A model generated the notes under the pieces. It did no database searches and was not told the DNA's origin. It saw nothing but the letters and a program-made list of their open reading frames with translations. Positions 1 through 6,819 of a DNA stretch of 64,000 nt are shown in pieces. This stretch comes from Intestinimonas sp. (GTDB taxonomy: Bacteria > Bacillota > Clostridia > Oscillospirales > Oscillospiraceae): the NCBI GenBank assembly GCA_022653075.1, contig JALCSB010000002.1:1-64000 (forward strand), written 5' to 3'. Within the stretch, counting starts at the first letter, position 1. Every line of letters begins with the position of its first letter. Both the position numbers and the translations under genes were made by a program.

Positions 1-112
1 TCATGCTCAAGTGGACCGGGCGAATTCATAACTGGGGGCAAATCCTCCTCCAGCTCAGCGTTTTCTTCCCTGACAGGGTCAATTCCTTCCTCAGATAGGG
101 AAAAGCACAAAA

Positions 113-493
113 CTATTTACAGACCCCAGATTTTTGATTTTTTCTGGAAAAAACGGAGGTAAACAGTGCGGGGACGATCTCAACCTGCTGTTTCCAGGCG
201 TTTAGAAATTGGATCTCCATACCTGCTACATACTCCTGCTGGCACTGTGTGCACGACAGTTCACGGCTTCCGAACGCGGAGCCACGGCCATCATAAATGC
301 CGTACCCATACCTTCTTCGGTCTTCAAAGTAATACGCTATGGCGCGATTGTATTCGACTGGCTGTCTTATCACTTCGGGTCTCATGCTGCTGGGTAACAA
401 AAAAACAGCTTTGCTATACGTCCTGCTGGCCACAGTTCTGATTGTGGGTGTGACCAGGACCCGAAAAACTTCGTCAATAGGAATGTTAGTCAC
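113..493 (-). pseudogene. truncated unknown protein, cut by IS remnant
   Basis: An open frame of about 126 residues reading leftward. I do not recognise the family. It contains a run of Tyr/Arg-rich sequence (YYFEDRRRYGYG) and a CTQC pair that could bind metal. The first possible start is a GTG with no Shine-Dalgarno sequence, directly behind an in-frame stop and next to the IS3 remnant, so the 5' end was probably lost when the element inserted or decayed. Past its stop, positions 1-110 on the same strand read open in another frame as an acidic peptide (SEEGIDPVREENAELEED), which suggests either a second gene or a frameshifted continuation. Coding status is uncertain; it could be chance. Confidence 0.3.
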
Positions 494-504
494 AATATGC
501 TACA

Positions 505-868
505 AGGAACACGAGGGTGGCAGGAAGGCAGCGGATGTTGTCCGTGAGTGCAATATCACAGGACAGACCTTTTACCGTTGGAAAAGTAAATACGGTGGTT
601 GAAAGAAATGGTCGCCGACTTGTCTTTGGATAACCGGATTGCCTTGTTCCGGGGGCTGCCGAAAGAAATTCTGACCGATAACGGCTCTGAATTTACCAGC
701 AATGTAATGAATGCCTGGGCGTACGATCACAAGGTGGAACACATTTTTACAGATCCGGGCAAGCCCATGCAAAACGGCTACATAGAAAGCTTCAACGGGA
801 AACTCCGTGCGGAATGCCTAAACCAACATTGGTTTCAAAGCTTGTCTGAGGCAAGGGAGATCAAAATT
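505..868 (+). mobile_element. degenerate IS3-family transposase remnant
   Basis: Three pieces of an IS3-family element are fused. Positions 505-600 encode the orfA helix-turn-helix part (ADVVRECNITGQTFYRWKSKYGG without its tail). About 602-645 gives the end of orfA (KEMVADLSLDNR). From about 646 the frame jumps into the orfB integrase core (LPKEILTDNGSEF ... NGYIESFNGKLRAECLN), with the DNG and E of the DDE triad visible. The front half of orfB, with the first catalytic Asp, is missing, and similarity ends near 867. The element cannot be active. No terminal inverted repeats were recognised. It marks the region as accessory DNA. Confidence 0.75.
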
Positions 869-1066
869 CCGAAATTGGATTTCTTGGAACAAAGCGTTCG
901 ATTCGTCAAATATATAAAAATCAGCCGCCGAATGCCATGCAGGCATCCGCGGCCATTTTTATTCGTCATATATCTCTGGCCTGCCGACAAAAGAAAAGCC
1001 CCAAGGCTCTCTTTGCTAAAACACTGATAACATCTGCGTGATAATCGAAGCTTGTCTATGAAATAT
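869..1066. other. gene-poor spacer after IS remnant
   Basis: The frame open through the IS remnant continues to 1027 but no longer resembles a transposase. No convincing gene, promoter or terminator was seen here. The stretch probably contains scrambled remains of other accessory genes. Confidence 0.4.
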
Positions 1067-1501
1067 TTATTCTAAAACCATTTGGATATGTGGAATTCCG
1101 TCTTCTAAAAATTCTTCTGATACCTGTTTAAATCCCGCTTTTGCATAAAATCCTTTTGCGTATGATTGAGCCTCGATTTTTATTCTGTCCGCATTCATCC
1201 TCTCTTTTGCAACCTTTATGCCCGCAAGAAGAATTTTGTCTCCTAATCCACATTCCCTTTTTAGTGTCAATACTCTTCCAATAGACACTTCTTCAAAAGA
1301 TACTCCTTTGTCTACAACCCTTAAATAGGCCTTAATTCCTGTGCCGTCTTTTAGAAACACATGGAACGAATTTCGGTCTTTATTATCTATTTCCTGATAT
1401 GCACACTTCTGTTCCACTACAAACACTGCAACTCTAACTTGCAATATTTCATATAATTCTTCAACTGATAACTCACCAAATTGTTTTACAACCAAATCCA
1501 T
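1067..1501 (-). CDS. GNAT family N-acetyltransferase (ElaA-like)
   Basis: A 144-residue protein of the ElaA branch of the GCN5-related N-acetyltransferases, which move an acetyl group from acetyl-CoA to an amine; the substrate of ElaA proteins is not firmly known. The N-terminal part (LYEILQVRVAVFVVEQKCAYQEID) is the ElaA signature, and RECGLGDKIL near residues 83-92 is the R-x-x-G-x-G acetyl-CoA pyrophosphate loop. The C-terminal YAKGFYAKAGFKQVSEEF is the usual last GNAT motif. GGAGG lies 8 bases before the ATG. The gene is complete and has AT-rich codon use unlike the core genes to the right, which fits acquisition with the surrounding accessory stretch. Confidence 0.88.
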   Translation of the reverse strand: MDLVVKQFGELSVEELYEILQVRVAVFVVEQKCAYQEIDNKDRNSFHVFLKDGTGIKAYLRVVDKGVSFEEVSIGRVLTLKRECGLGDKILLAGIKVAKERMNADRIKIEAQSYAKGFYAKAGFKQVSEEFLEDGIPHIQMVLE

Positions 1502-1699
1502 TGGTATGCCTCCGTTTATTTATGTTTTATATCATGGCCAAGCGTTGTAAAGCCTGGATAATCGTGTGTTTTTGGTATATCAAATCACCTAACTACACGT
1601 TATAATTCATCTTGTCATTGTATTCTTCGAGGTAACGAATATAATGATACCGATAGGAGTAATGTTATGAACTATATGGCGCTGAAAGAAGCAAGGTAT

Positions 1700-2502
1700 C
1701 GCTGATCGAGGGACGGCAGATCACCGACACAGACAGTAACGTTGCCATCATCAGCAAAGATTTAGCCGAGCAGAACGGTCTTTCCATTAGATACATTAAC
1801 CCTTCAATCTGATCGTTCCGCTAACGTGAAAATCATTGGCCTATATGAAATCAAAAGCACAGAAAGCGTACTCACGCAGGTAACGACATATGACAAGCTG
1901 GAAAACAAAATCTTTTTTGACCTTGACACCTTGCAGCAGCTTCTTCCGGACAGGACAGCAGGGTTTGATACGGTGACATTCAAAGCCTCTGACCCGGCGG
2001 AGCTTGAAAGCATGGTGGAACAGGTAAAAAGTCTTTCTGCTGTGGATTGGCAGGCATTTTCTATTCATGCGGATAACGAGACGTACTTGCAGGCTGCTGC
2101 CCCGCTGGAAAAACTCAACGATCTGGTGGGAACGCTGCTTGTTGTAATTGTTGCCGTGAGCGCCATTATCCTCTCGCTCGTTTTGACCATGTGGGCCAAA
2201 AGCCGTATCCATGAAACAGGCGTGTTCCTGTCCGTAGGGATAAGGAAGGCATCTATACTCGGACAATATCTTGTTGAAGTGCTCCTGATATGACGTCGCG
2301 GCGGCGGTTTCCAAAAGCACAGGCGAACCAGACACCGAAGATCAAGGATTAGAAGCGGAAAACATCAACGTGGCGATTGGTACCGACAGCATATTGCAGC
2401 TTTGCCTGATCGGTTTTGCCATTATTATTCTCTCGGTCGGCATATCGGGCGCAACCGTTATGCGGTTAAAACCGCGTGAAATTCTATCAAAAATGAGTTG
2501 AG
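1700..2502 (+). pseudogene. broken FtsX-type ABC transporter permease
   Basis: Remains of a MacB/FtsX-type ABC permease. The extracytoplasmic part reads open from about 1700 (LIEGRQITDTDSNVAIISKDLAEQNGLS), is interrupted by stops near 1808, and resumes at 1826 with about 155 residues ending in a membrane segment (LLVVIVAVSAIILSLVLT) and the conserved RIHETGVFLSVGIRKASILGQ region. A frameshift near 2290 moves the C-terminal membrane helix (LCLIGFAIIILSVGISGATV) to another frame, ending at 2502. The first transmembrane helix is missing. Such permeases export peptides or sense antibiotics, but this copy is not functional. Its ATPase stub follows directly. Confidence 0.8.
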
Positions 2503-2517
2503 AAAGGCGGGATTGAA

Positions 2518-2669
2518 ATGACTGTTTTAGAGATAAAGAATGTTTCATACACCTATGATAAAAAAACGAACAGGCTAACGAGCCGAGTCCGTCACAGGAT
2601 GTAATTATTGACTATGAAATCCCTGAAAGCAGTAATGACATCATCATTGACGTTGTACCAGAAAGTTAA
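2518..2669 (+). pseudogene. ABC ATPase stub joined to foreign acidic tail
   Basis: An ATG at 2518 starts MTVLEIKNVSYTYDKKTNR, the usual first strand of an ABC ATPase that partners an FtsX-type permease, but the match stops after about 19 codons, before any Walker A motif. In another frame the following bases read EPSPSQDVIIDYEIPESSNDI and on to a stop at 2669, an acidic C-terminal tail that does not look like an ABC protein. A deletion has probably joined the start of the ATPase gene to the end of an unrelated gene. Confidence 0.6.
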
Positions 2670-2677
2670 ATCATAGC

Positions 2678-2706
2678 AAAGCCCCTCTGTCGCTGTGGGG
2701 GGCTTT
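2678..2706 (+). terminator. hairpin terminator after the acidic tail
   Basis: AAAGCCCC (2678-2685) pairs with GGGGCTTT (2699-2706) over a 13-base loop, just after the stop at 2669. The U-tract is short, so it may be a weak terminator. Confidence 0.5.
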
Positions 2707-2800
2707 GTTCCGCTCTTATACATATCTGCTTATGTCTGCTTATGACGGTTTTGAAAAGTCAAAGCCGCCATTTTTGATAGATATAGTAGCTTAAACACGG

Positions 2801-2831
2801 CGGCATGGCGTTTGGCCCCATGTCGCTGTGA
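2801..2831 (+). repeat. orphan copy of the unit-boundary repeat
   Basis: Thirty-one bases that recur, with one or two changes, at 3219-3249 and 3627-3657, each time directly before the 3' end of a leftward regulator gene. Here no MPDYKEMY start precedes it, so it is probably the right edge of a former unit whose left part has been deleted. Confidence 0.75.
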
Positions 2832-2833
2832 CG

Positions 2834-3049
2834 TTACTTATCATATGGTGTTTTATTTTTGGTTAAGTCCAAAAGATAATCAACACTGGTTCTATAAAAT
2901 TTAGCCAAAGAAATCAACGATGAGCTGGGAATATCAAGTACACCACTCTCATATCTGGAGTAGGTCGTCTGGCTGATATTAAGCAGTTCCGCTATTTGTT
3001 GTTGAGTCAAATCTTTATCTTCTCTCAGATCTTTAATATGTTGATACAA
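2834..3049 (-). CDS. XRE-family regulator, unit 1
   Basis: A 71-residue protein that is almost only a helix-turn-helix of the Cro/C1 (XRE) type: IKDLREDKDLTQQQIAELLNISQTTYSRYESG is helices 1-4, followed by IPSSSLISLAKFYRTSVDYLLDLT, the usual last helix. I chose the TTG at 3049, which follows GAGGTG by six bases. A longer frame begins with an ATG at 3100, but it would run through the operator and has no ribosome site. The choice is supported by alignment with the unit 2 paralogue: both then read M-x-x-x-IKDLREDKDLTQ. It is divergent from the small gene at 3144 and most likely represses both, using the TATGCG palindromes between them. About half its residues match the unit 2 regulator. Confidence 0.85.
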   Translation of the reverse strand: MYQHIKDLREDKDLTQQQIAELLNISQTTYSRYESGVLDIPSSSLISLAKFYRTSVDYLLDLTKNKTPYDK

Positions 3050-3067
3050 TATCCTCACCTCGAAGAT

Positions 3068-3122
3068 ATTGTACGTTATGCGATAATCGCATATTGACAT
3101 TTATGCGAAAAACGCATAAAAT
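3068..3122 (+). promoter_or_regulatory. divergent promoter with TATGCG palindromes, unit 1
   Basis: Rightward promoter TTGACA (3094-3099), 17 bases, TAAAAT (3117-3122), ahead of GAGGTG and the ATG at 3144. One palindrome, TATGCG-N5-CGCATA (3102-3118), fills the space between -35 and -10; a second copy (3077-3093) lies just upstream, where it would cover a leftward promoter with -10 TACAAT (complement of 3068-3073). One regulator dimer per site could shut both directions. The repressor identity is inferred from position. Confidence 0.85.
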
Positions 3123-3143
3123 ATTATATTGAGGTGTTCGCCA

Positions 3144-3249
3144 ATGCCAGACTATAAAGAGATGTATTTAAAGCTGTTTCTGGCCTCGGAGGAGGAGCAG
3201 CGCGGAGCAGAAAAACAGCGGCATGGCGTTTGGCTCCATGTCGCTGTGA
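3144..3249 (+). repeat. 106-bp direct repeat, copy A
   Basis: Nearly identical to 3552-3657, differing at a single position (T/C at 3241/3649). It starts at the ATG of the small gene and ends just before the next regulator gene. Recombination between such blocks could exchange whole regulator-operator modules. Confidence 0.9.
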
Positions 3250-3293
3250 TGGGATTCGTTTATTCTTTATTGTCTGCTCTTCCAACTAAATAG
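3144..3293 (+). CDS. MPDYKEMYLK small protein, chimeric, unit 1
   Basis: A 49-residue frame starting MPDYKEMYLKLFLASEEEQR. The first 15 or so residues match the intact protein of unit 3 (3962-4135). The sequence then leaves the family, and the last 14 residues (GFVYSLLSALPTK) are simply the antisense of the end of the unit 2 regulator gene. It has a strong promoter and GAGGTG ribosome site, so it may be transcribed, but it looks like a truncated remnant left when unit 2 was inserted or duplicated. No function can be assigned. Confidence 0.5.
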   Translation: MPDYKEMYLKLFLASEEEQRGAEKQRHGVWLHVAVMGFVYSLLSALPTK

Positions 3294-3463
3294 TCGACGC
3301 TTACCTTATAAAAATCCGCTAATTTTATAGCCAACTCCAATGGAAATGCTCTTTCTTCACGTTCGTATTTTGAATACAAGGATTGATCACACATCAAGTA
3401 TTCAGCAATTTGCTTTTGTGTCAAATCCTTGTCTTCGCGTAAATCTTTAATTCGTAGTCTCAC
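3260..3463 (-). CDS. XRE-family regulator, unit 2
   Basis: A 67-residue Cro/C1-type helix-turn-helix protein: IKDLREDKDLTQKQIAEYLMCDQSLYSKYEREE, then FPLELAIKLADFYKVSVDYLVGRADNKE. A GTG start at 3463 is chosen because it aligns exactly with the TTG start of the unit 1 regulator and has GGTGATGGA before it; a longer frame from 3496 would overlap the operator. The recognition-helix region (CDQSLYSK) differs from unit 1 (ISQTTYSR), in keeping with the different palindromes (GGAC-N5-GTCC) in its promoter. It is divergent from the small gene at 3552 and probably autoregulated. Confidence 0.85.
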   Translation of the reverse strand: MRLRIKDLREDKDLTQKQIAEYLMCDQSLYSKYEREERAFPLELAIKLADFYKVSVDYLVGRADNKE

Positions 3464-3479
3464 ATCCATCACCATAGTC

Positions 3480-3534
3480 AGTATACCGTTGGACAATATG
3501 TCCTATTGACTTTTAGGACTAAAAGTCCTAAAAT
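3480..3534 (+). promoter_or_regulatory. divergent promoter with GGAC palindromes, unit 2
   Basis: Rightward promoter TTGACT (3506-3511), 17 bases, TAAAAT (3529-3534). The spacer region is almost all palindrome: TTTTAGGACT (3511-3520) and its exact complement at 3524-3533, core GGAC-N5-GTCC. A second GGAC-N5-GTCC (3491-3503) sits where it would cover the leftward promoter, -10 TATACT (complement of 3480-3485). The geometry is the same as unit 1 although the operator sequence differs completely. Confidence 0.85.
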
Positions 3535-3551
3535 CTGAGTGAGGTGAGTCT

Positions 3552-3657
3552 ATGCCAGACTATAAAGAGATGTATTTAAAGCTGTTTCTGGCCTCGGAGG
3601 AGGAGCAGCGCGGAGCAGAAAAACAGCGGCATGGCGTTTGGCTCCATGCCGCTGTGA
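3552..3657 (+). repeat. 106-bp direct repeat, copy B
   Basis: Second copy of the block at 3144-3249, with one difference. It begins at the ATG of the unit 2 small gene and ends just before the 3' end of the unit 3 regulator gene. Confidence 0.9.
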
Positions 3658-3764
3658 AATTGCTCAATCAATCACTTATTTTCTCCGTGCCGCACTTCTT
3701 CGACCGCCGCTTTTACAGCGGCAATTACAAAAGCGGAAAAAGTACAGTCCTTATTTCTAATTAA
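3552..3764 (+). CDS. MPDYKEMYLK small protein, chimeric, unit 2
   Basis: A 70-residue frame with the same first 32 residues as the unit 1 small protein. From residue 36 on (LLNQSLIFSVPHFFDRR and beyond) it is the antisense of the ribbon-helix-helix gene at 3672-3851, so the C-terminal half is not an evolved protein sequence. Promoter and GAGGTG ribosome site are intact. As in unit 1, it is best read as a truncated 5' remnant of a gene like 3962-4135. Confidence 0.45.
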   Translation: MPDYKEMYLKLFLASEEEQRGAEKQRHGVWLHAAVKLLNQSLIFSVPHFFDRRFYSGNYKSGKSTVLISN

Positions 3765-3851
3765 TTCCTCAACCTCTGCAACTAAATCGTTAGGAAAACG
3801 AATCGTCTTATTTGTTGTAGGAGGAATAGAAGGGATTTTAAAACCAGACAT
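3672..3851 (-). CDS. ribbon-helix-helix regulator, unit 3
   Basis: A 59-residue protein, too short for most gene tracks, starting MSGFKIPSIPPTTNKTIRFP. TIRFPNDLVAEVEELIRNKDC followed by TFSAFVIAAVKAAVEEV fits the Arc/CopG ribbon-helix-helix fold: a beta strand with Thr-Arg-Phe that contacts DNA, then two helices. GAGGTG lies four bases before the ATG. It occupies exactly the slot taken by XRE regulators in units 1 and 2 and faces the same kind of promoter, which here carries TGCAATGCA-type palindromes. It probably represses its own gene and the intact small gene at 3962. A role as an antitoxin is possible for this fold, but no toxin is visible. Confidence 0.8.
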   Translation of the reverse strand: MSGFKIPSIPPTTNKTIRFPNDLVAEVEELIRNKDCTFSAFVIAAVKAAVEEVRHGENK

Positions 3852-3861
3852 AGTGCACCTC

Positions 3862-3943
3862 GCAATACATTTGTATTGCTATTAGTTTAACGCATATGCC
3901 ATTAGAAATATGCATTGCAATTGCAATGCATATTTGATACAAT
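3862..3943 (+). promoter_or_regulatory. divergent promoter with long palindromes, unit 3
   Basis: Rightward promoter TTGCAA (3915-3920), 17 bases, TACAAT (3938-3943), ahead of GAGGTG and the ATG at 3962. A perfect 30-bp palindrome at 3906-3935 covers the -35 box (its centre is GCAATTGC). A second palindrome, GCAATACA-TT-TGTATTGC (3862-3879), lies close to the leftward start codon. Long dyads like these suit cooperative binding by ribbon-helix-helix dimers. Confidence 0.82.
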
Positions 3944-3961
3944 AAAAATCGAGGTGAGTCC

Positions 3962-4135
3962 ATGCCAGATTATAAAGAAATGTATCTCAAGATGTTTCGG
4001 GCCTCGGAAGAGGCTATCAATATTTTGATCACGGCACAGCAGGCGTGTGAGGAATTGTACATCAACCAGCCAGAACCGGAATTAAAGGTAGTTCCATTAC
4101 CGTCGAAAAAAAAGAAAAGCGAGGATGAGGAATGA
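3962..4135 (+). CDS. intact MPDYKEMYLK small protein, unit 3
   Basis: A 57-residue protein starting MPDYKEMYLKMFRASEEAIN, then ILITAQQACEELYINQPEPE and a Lys-rich, acidic tail (PSKKKKSEDEE). The first 35 residues are predicted to be one amphipathic helix, with no signal peptide or membrane segment; the tail is likely disordered. This is the only full-length copy of the gene that heads all three units. I have seen similar unnamed small proteins beside phage-type regulators in gut Clostridia, but I know of no tested function. It sits under the ribbon-helix-helix-controlled promoter and is followed by a terminator at 4161-4203. Confidence 0.75.
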   Translation: MPDYKEMYLKMFRASEEAINILITAQQACEELYINQPEPELKVVPLPSKKKKSEDEE

Positions 4136-4160
4136 TTCCCAATCCACACTTAACTGTTTA

Positions 4161-4203
4161 CCCACAAAAAATGAGCCGTCACAAGACAGCTCATTTTTGT
4201 GGG
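4161..4203 (+). terminator. hairpin between small gene and tRNA
   Basis: CCCACAAAAAATGAGC (4161-4176) pairs with GCTCATTTTTGTGGG (4189-4203), with T/A runs inside the arms that could act as U-tracts in both directions. It would stop transcripts of the small gene from the left and of the tRNA from the right. Confidence 0.75.
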
Positions 4204-4214
4204 CAAAAGCCCGT

Positions 4215-4303
4215 TGGCGGAGGGTGTGGGATTCGAACCCACGTGACGTTGCCGTCAAACTGATTTCGAATCAGCCCCGTTATGACCACTTCGATAACCC
4301 TCC
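4215..4303 (-). tRNA. tRNA-Ser (anticodon CGA)
   Basis: Read leftward, the acceptor arm GGAGGGT pairs with ACCCTCC; discriminator G and an encoded CCA end follow. The anticodon stem GCTGA/TCAGT encloses the loop TTCGAAA, so the anticodon is CGA, reading UCG serine codons. A long variable arm (TTGACGGCAACGTCA) marks it as a class II tRNA, as expected for serine. The T arm GTGGGTTCGAATCCCAC is canonical. Its 3' end faces the accessory stretch at 1-4200, a typical integration side. Confidence 0.95.
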
Positions 4304-4493
4304 ATATTTAGTTAACCGCATCAGCGGGAAAACGCTGCCCTGCTATGGTCCCTTCGAGATTGTTCCGCATGGAAATTCAGTTTTTCCGCCCAAACCCACA
4401 ACGCAAAACAAAGCAATGATTTTTCAAAAGCAGCATAACAAACGATACCTCATTTTTTGCTCTTTGTCAATGGGGTGCTTTTGTTTCATTTTT
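4304..4493. other. spacer upstream of the tRNA
   Basis: AT-rich, gene-free sequence that must hold the leftward tRNA-Ser promoter. No clear -35/-10 pair was identified with confidence, and no small gene was seen. Confidence 0.4.
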
Positions 4494-4547
4494 AAAACCA
4501 GGAAGAGTGCGGCGGACCTGTTTACCCCTGCACTCTTCCTGGTTTTA
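4494..4547 (-). terminator. terminator of the pflA-pflB operon
   Basis: AAAACCAGGAAGAGTGC (4494-4510) pairs perfectly with GCACTCTTCCTGGTTTT (4530-4546) over a 19-base loop. On the leftward strand the stem ends in TTTT and lies 27 bases beyond the pflB stop codon. Confidence 0.88.
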
Positions 4548-4573
4548 CTTATTTCACACGCAAAGTGAAAACA

Positions 4574-6814
4574 TCACATGCTTTCATGGAATGTGCGCTT
4601 GACCACTTCCATCTGCTGTTCCCGGGTCAGGCGGTTGAAGTTAACCGCATAGCCGGAAACCCGGATAGTTAGCGTGGGATAATTCTCGGGATGCTCCATA
4701 GCGTCCAATAATACTTCACGATTGAGCACATTTACGTTCAGATGGTGTGCGCTGTGGGCAAAATAGCCGTCCAGGATCGCCACCAGATTAGCCACCCGCT
4801 GAGGACGGTTGAGGCCCAATGCGGAAGGCACAATGGAGAAGGTATTGGAAACACCGTCCTGGCAGATATTCCGGTAAGGGATCTTGGCCACCGAATTCAG
4901 CGAGGCCAGCGCGCCGTTCTCATCCCGGCCGTGCATGGGATTGGCGCCAGGGGCCAGCGGCTCTCCGCGTTTTCTTCCATCCGGCGTAGTGCCGGTCTTC
5001 TTGCCGTACATCACGTTGCTGGTGATGGTGAGCGCGGAGAGCGTATGAATGGCGTTGCGGTAGATGGGGTGTTTTTTAAGCTCTCCGGAGAAATACGTCA
5101 CCAATTCCACCGCGATGTCGTCCACCAGATCGTTGTCGTTGCCGTACTTAGGGAAGTCGCCTTCCGTCCGGAAATCCACGGCGATCCCCTGTTCATTGCG
5201 CACCGGGTAGACCTTGGCAAACTTGATGGCGGACAAGGAGTCCGCCGCAACCGACAGCCCAGCGATCCCGAAGGCGGTCAGTCGCTCCACCAGTGTGTCG
5301 TGCAGCGCCATCTGGCTGGCCTCGTAAGCATACTTATCATGCATAAAATGAATGATATTGATGGCATCCACATACAGTTCAGCCACATAGGACAGCACTT
5401 TCTTATACGCAGCCAGTACCGTGGGATAATCCAGCACTTCTTCCGTGTTAAGCGGAATATTCGGAATAACCTGCAGGCCCTTGATCTCGTCTACGCCGCC
5501 GTTGATGGCATACAGCAGGGATTTGGCCATATTGGCACGGGCACCAAAAAACTGCATTTGCTTACCCATGCGCATGGCGGACACACAGCAGGCAATCCCA
5601 TAGTCGTCACCATAAACGGGGCGCATAATGTCGTCGTTTTCATACTGAATGGAATCCGTGTCAATGCTCATTTCAGAGCAGTATTTTTTGAAATTTTCCG
5701 GCAGGCTCTGACTCCAGAGCACGGTGAGGTTTGGCTCTGGAGCCGTGCCCAGATTGGTCAGGCAGTGTAGGATACGGAACGATGTGCGGGTAACCAGCGT
5801 CCGGCCATCCACGCCCATGCCTCCAATGGCCTCGGTAACCCAGGTGGGATCGCCGCCGAACAGCTCATTATACTCCGGGGTACGCAGATGCCGGACCAGA
5901 CGCAGCTTGATGACAAATTGATCGATCAGTTCCTGCGCCTCCCGCTCGGTCAGAACTCCGTTATCCAGGTCACGCTGAATATAGATGTCCAGGAAGGTTG
6001 AAGTGCGGCCCAGAGAGGTCGCTGCCCCGTTGTTCTCTTTCACGCCCGCGAGATAAGCCATATAAAGATTCTGCACCGCCTCTTTAGCGCTCTGCGCCGG
6101 GCGGCCCAGGTCCACGCCATAGCGGGCGGCCATATGCTTCATCTGCTCCAGGGCACGGATCTGTTCGCTGACCTCCTCACGGAGACGAATGCGCTCATCA
6201 TCCATGGGGCCGTCCAGTTCCCTTTTATCCCGCTGCTTCTCCTCAATCAGAAAATCCACGCCGTACAGCGGAACGCGCCGGTAATCGCCCACCACACGGC
6301 CTCGGCCGTAGGCATCAGGCAAGCCAGTGAGCAGACCTGCCTTACGGGCCGTCAAAATACGCTCGGGATAGGCGTCGAACACGCCGTCATTATGGGTCTT
6401 GCGGTACATCCGGAAGTGGCGCTCCACCTCCGGGTCCAACTGATAGCCGTACTGGTCCAGGGCGGAGAGCGCCATGCGCAGGCCGCCGTAAAGGTTAACG
6501 ATCCGCTTAAGCGGCGCGTCGGTCTGGAGCCCTACAATGACCTCGTTGTCCTTGTCGATATAGCCCGGCTCAAAGTTGTCAATGCCGGAGACCACACGGG
6601 TTTCCACATCGATAATACCCTTTTTCATTTCCTCGGCAAGCAGGGCACTGCACTTTTCCCACACCCGCTGGGTGCGCTCGGTGGCACCCTGAAGGAACTG
6701 TGCGTCTCCCTCATAAGGCATATAATTTTTTTGGATAAAGTTGCGCACGTTTACCAAATGGCGCCACTCGCCGCTGTGAAAGCCTTTCCATGCCAGTTCC
6801 ATATTCTGATCCAT
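4574..6814 (-). CDS. pflB: formate C-acetyltransferase (pyruvate formate-lyase)
   Basis: A 746-residue glycyl-radical enzyme that splits pyruvate with CoA into acetyl-CoA and formate in anaerobic fermentation; it is cytoplasmic. The adjacent catalytic cysteines are in GIACCVSAM in the middle of the protein, and the radical glycine is in RVSGYAV, 25 residues from the C-terminus. Length and both motifs match true PFL rather than choline or glycerol relatives. The ATG is eight bases behind GGAGG, which overlaps the end of pflA, so the two are translated as one operon. Here the activase gene comes first, the reverse of the common pflB-pflA order. Confidence 0.97.
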   Translation of the reverse strand: MDQNMELAWKGFHSGEWRHLVNVRNFIQKNYMPYEGDAQFLQGATERTQRVWEKCSALLAEEMKKGIIDVETRVVSGIDNFEPGYIDKDNEVIVGLQTDAPLKRIVNLYGGLRMALSALDQYGYQLDPEVERHFRMYRKTHNDGVFDAYPERILTARKAGLLTGLPDAYGRGRVVGDYRRVPLYGVDFLIEEKQRDKRELDGPMDDERIRLREEVSEQIRALEQMKHMAARYGVDLGRPAQSAKEAVQNLYMAYLAGVKENNGAATSLGRTSTFLDIYIQRDLDNGVLTEREAQELIDQFVIKLRLVRHLRTPEYNELFGGDPTWVTEAIGGMGVDGRTLVTRTSFRILHCLTNLGTAPEPNLTVLWSQSLPENFKKYCSEMSIDTDSIQYENDDIMRPVYGDDYGIACCVSAMRMGKQMQFFGARANMAKSLLYAINGGVDEIKGLQVIPNIPLNTEEVLDYPTVLAAYKKVLSYVAELYVDAINIIHFMHDKYAYEASQMALHDTLVERLTAFGIAGLSVAADSLSAIKFAKVYPVRNEQGIAVDFRTEGDFPKYGNDNDLVDDIAVELVTYFSGELKKHPIYRNAIHTLSALTITSNVMYGKKTGTTPDGRKRGEPLAPGANPMHGRDENGALASLNSVAKIPYRNICQDGVSNTFSIVPSALGLNRPQRVANLVAILDGYFAHSAHHLNVNVLNREVLLDAMEHPENYPTLTIRVSGYAVNFNRLTREQQMEVVKRTFHESM

Positions 6815-6819
6815 CGTAT

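Noticed and set aside
2834-4135. Toxin-antitoxin modules
   Set aside because: The regulators resemble antitoxins in size, but the divergent layout and the small helical output protein do not match a known toxin; no evidence of toxicity can be read from sequence.
4742-5770. 342-residue open frame on the + strand
   Set aside because: It is the antisense of pflB, has no ribosome site and no family resemblance; high GC third positions create such shadows.
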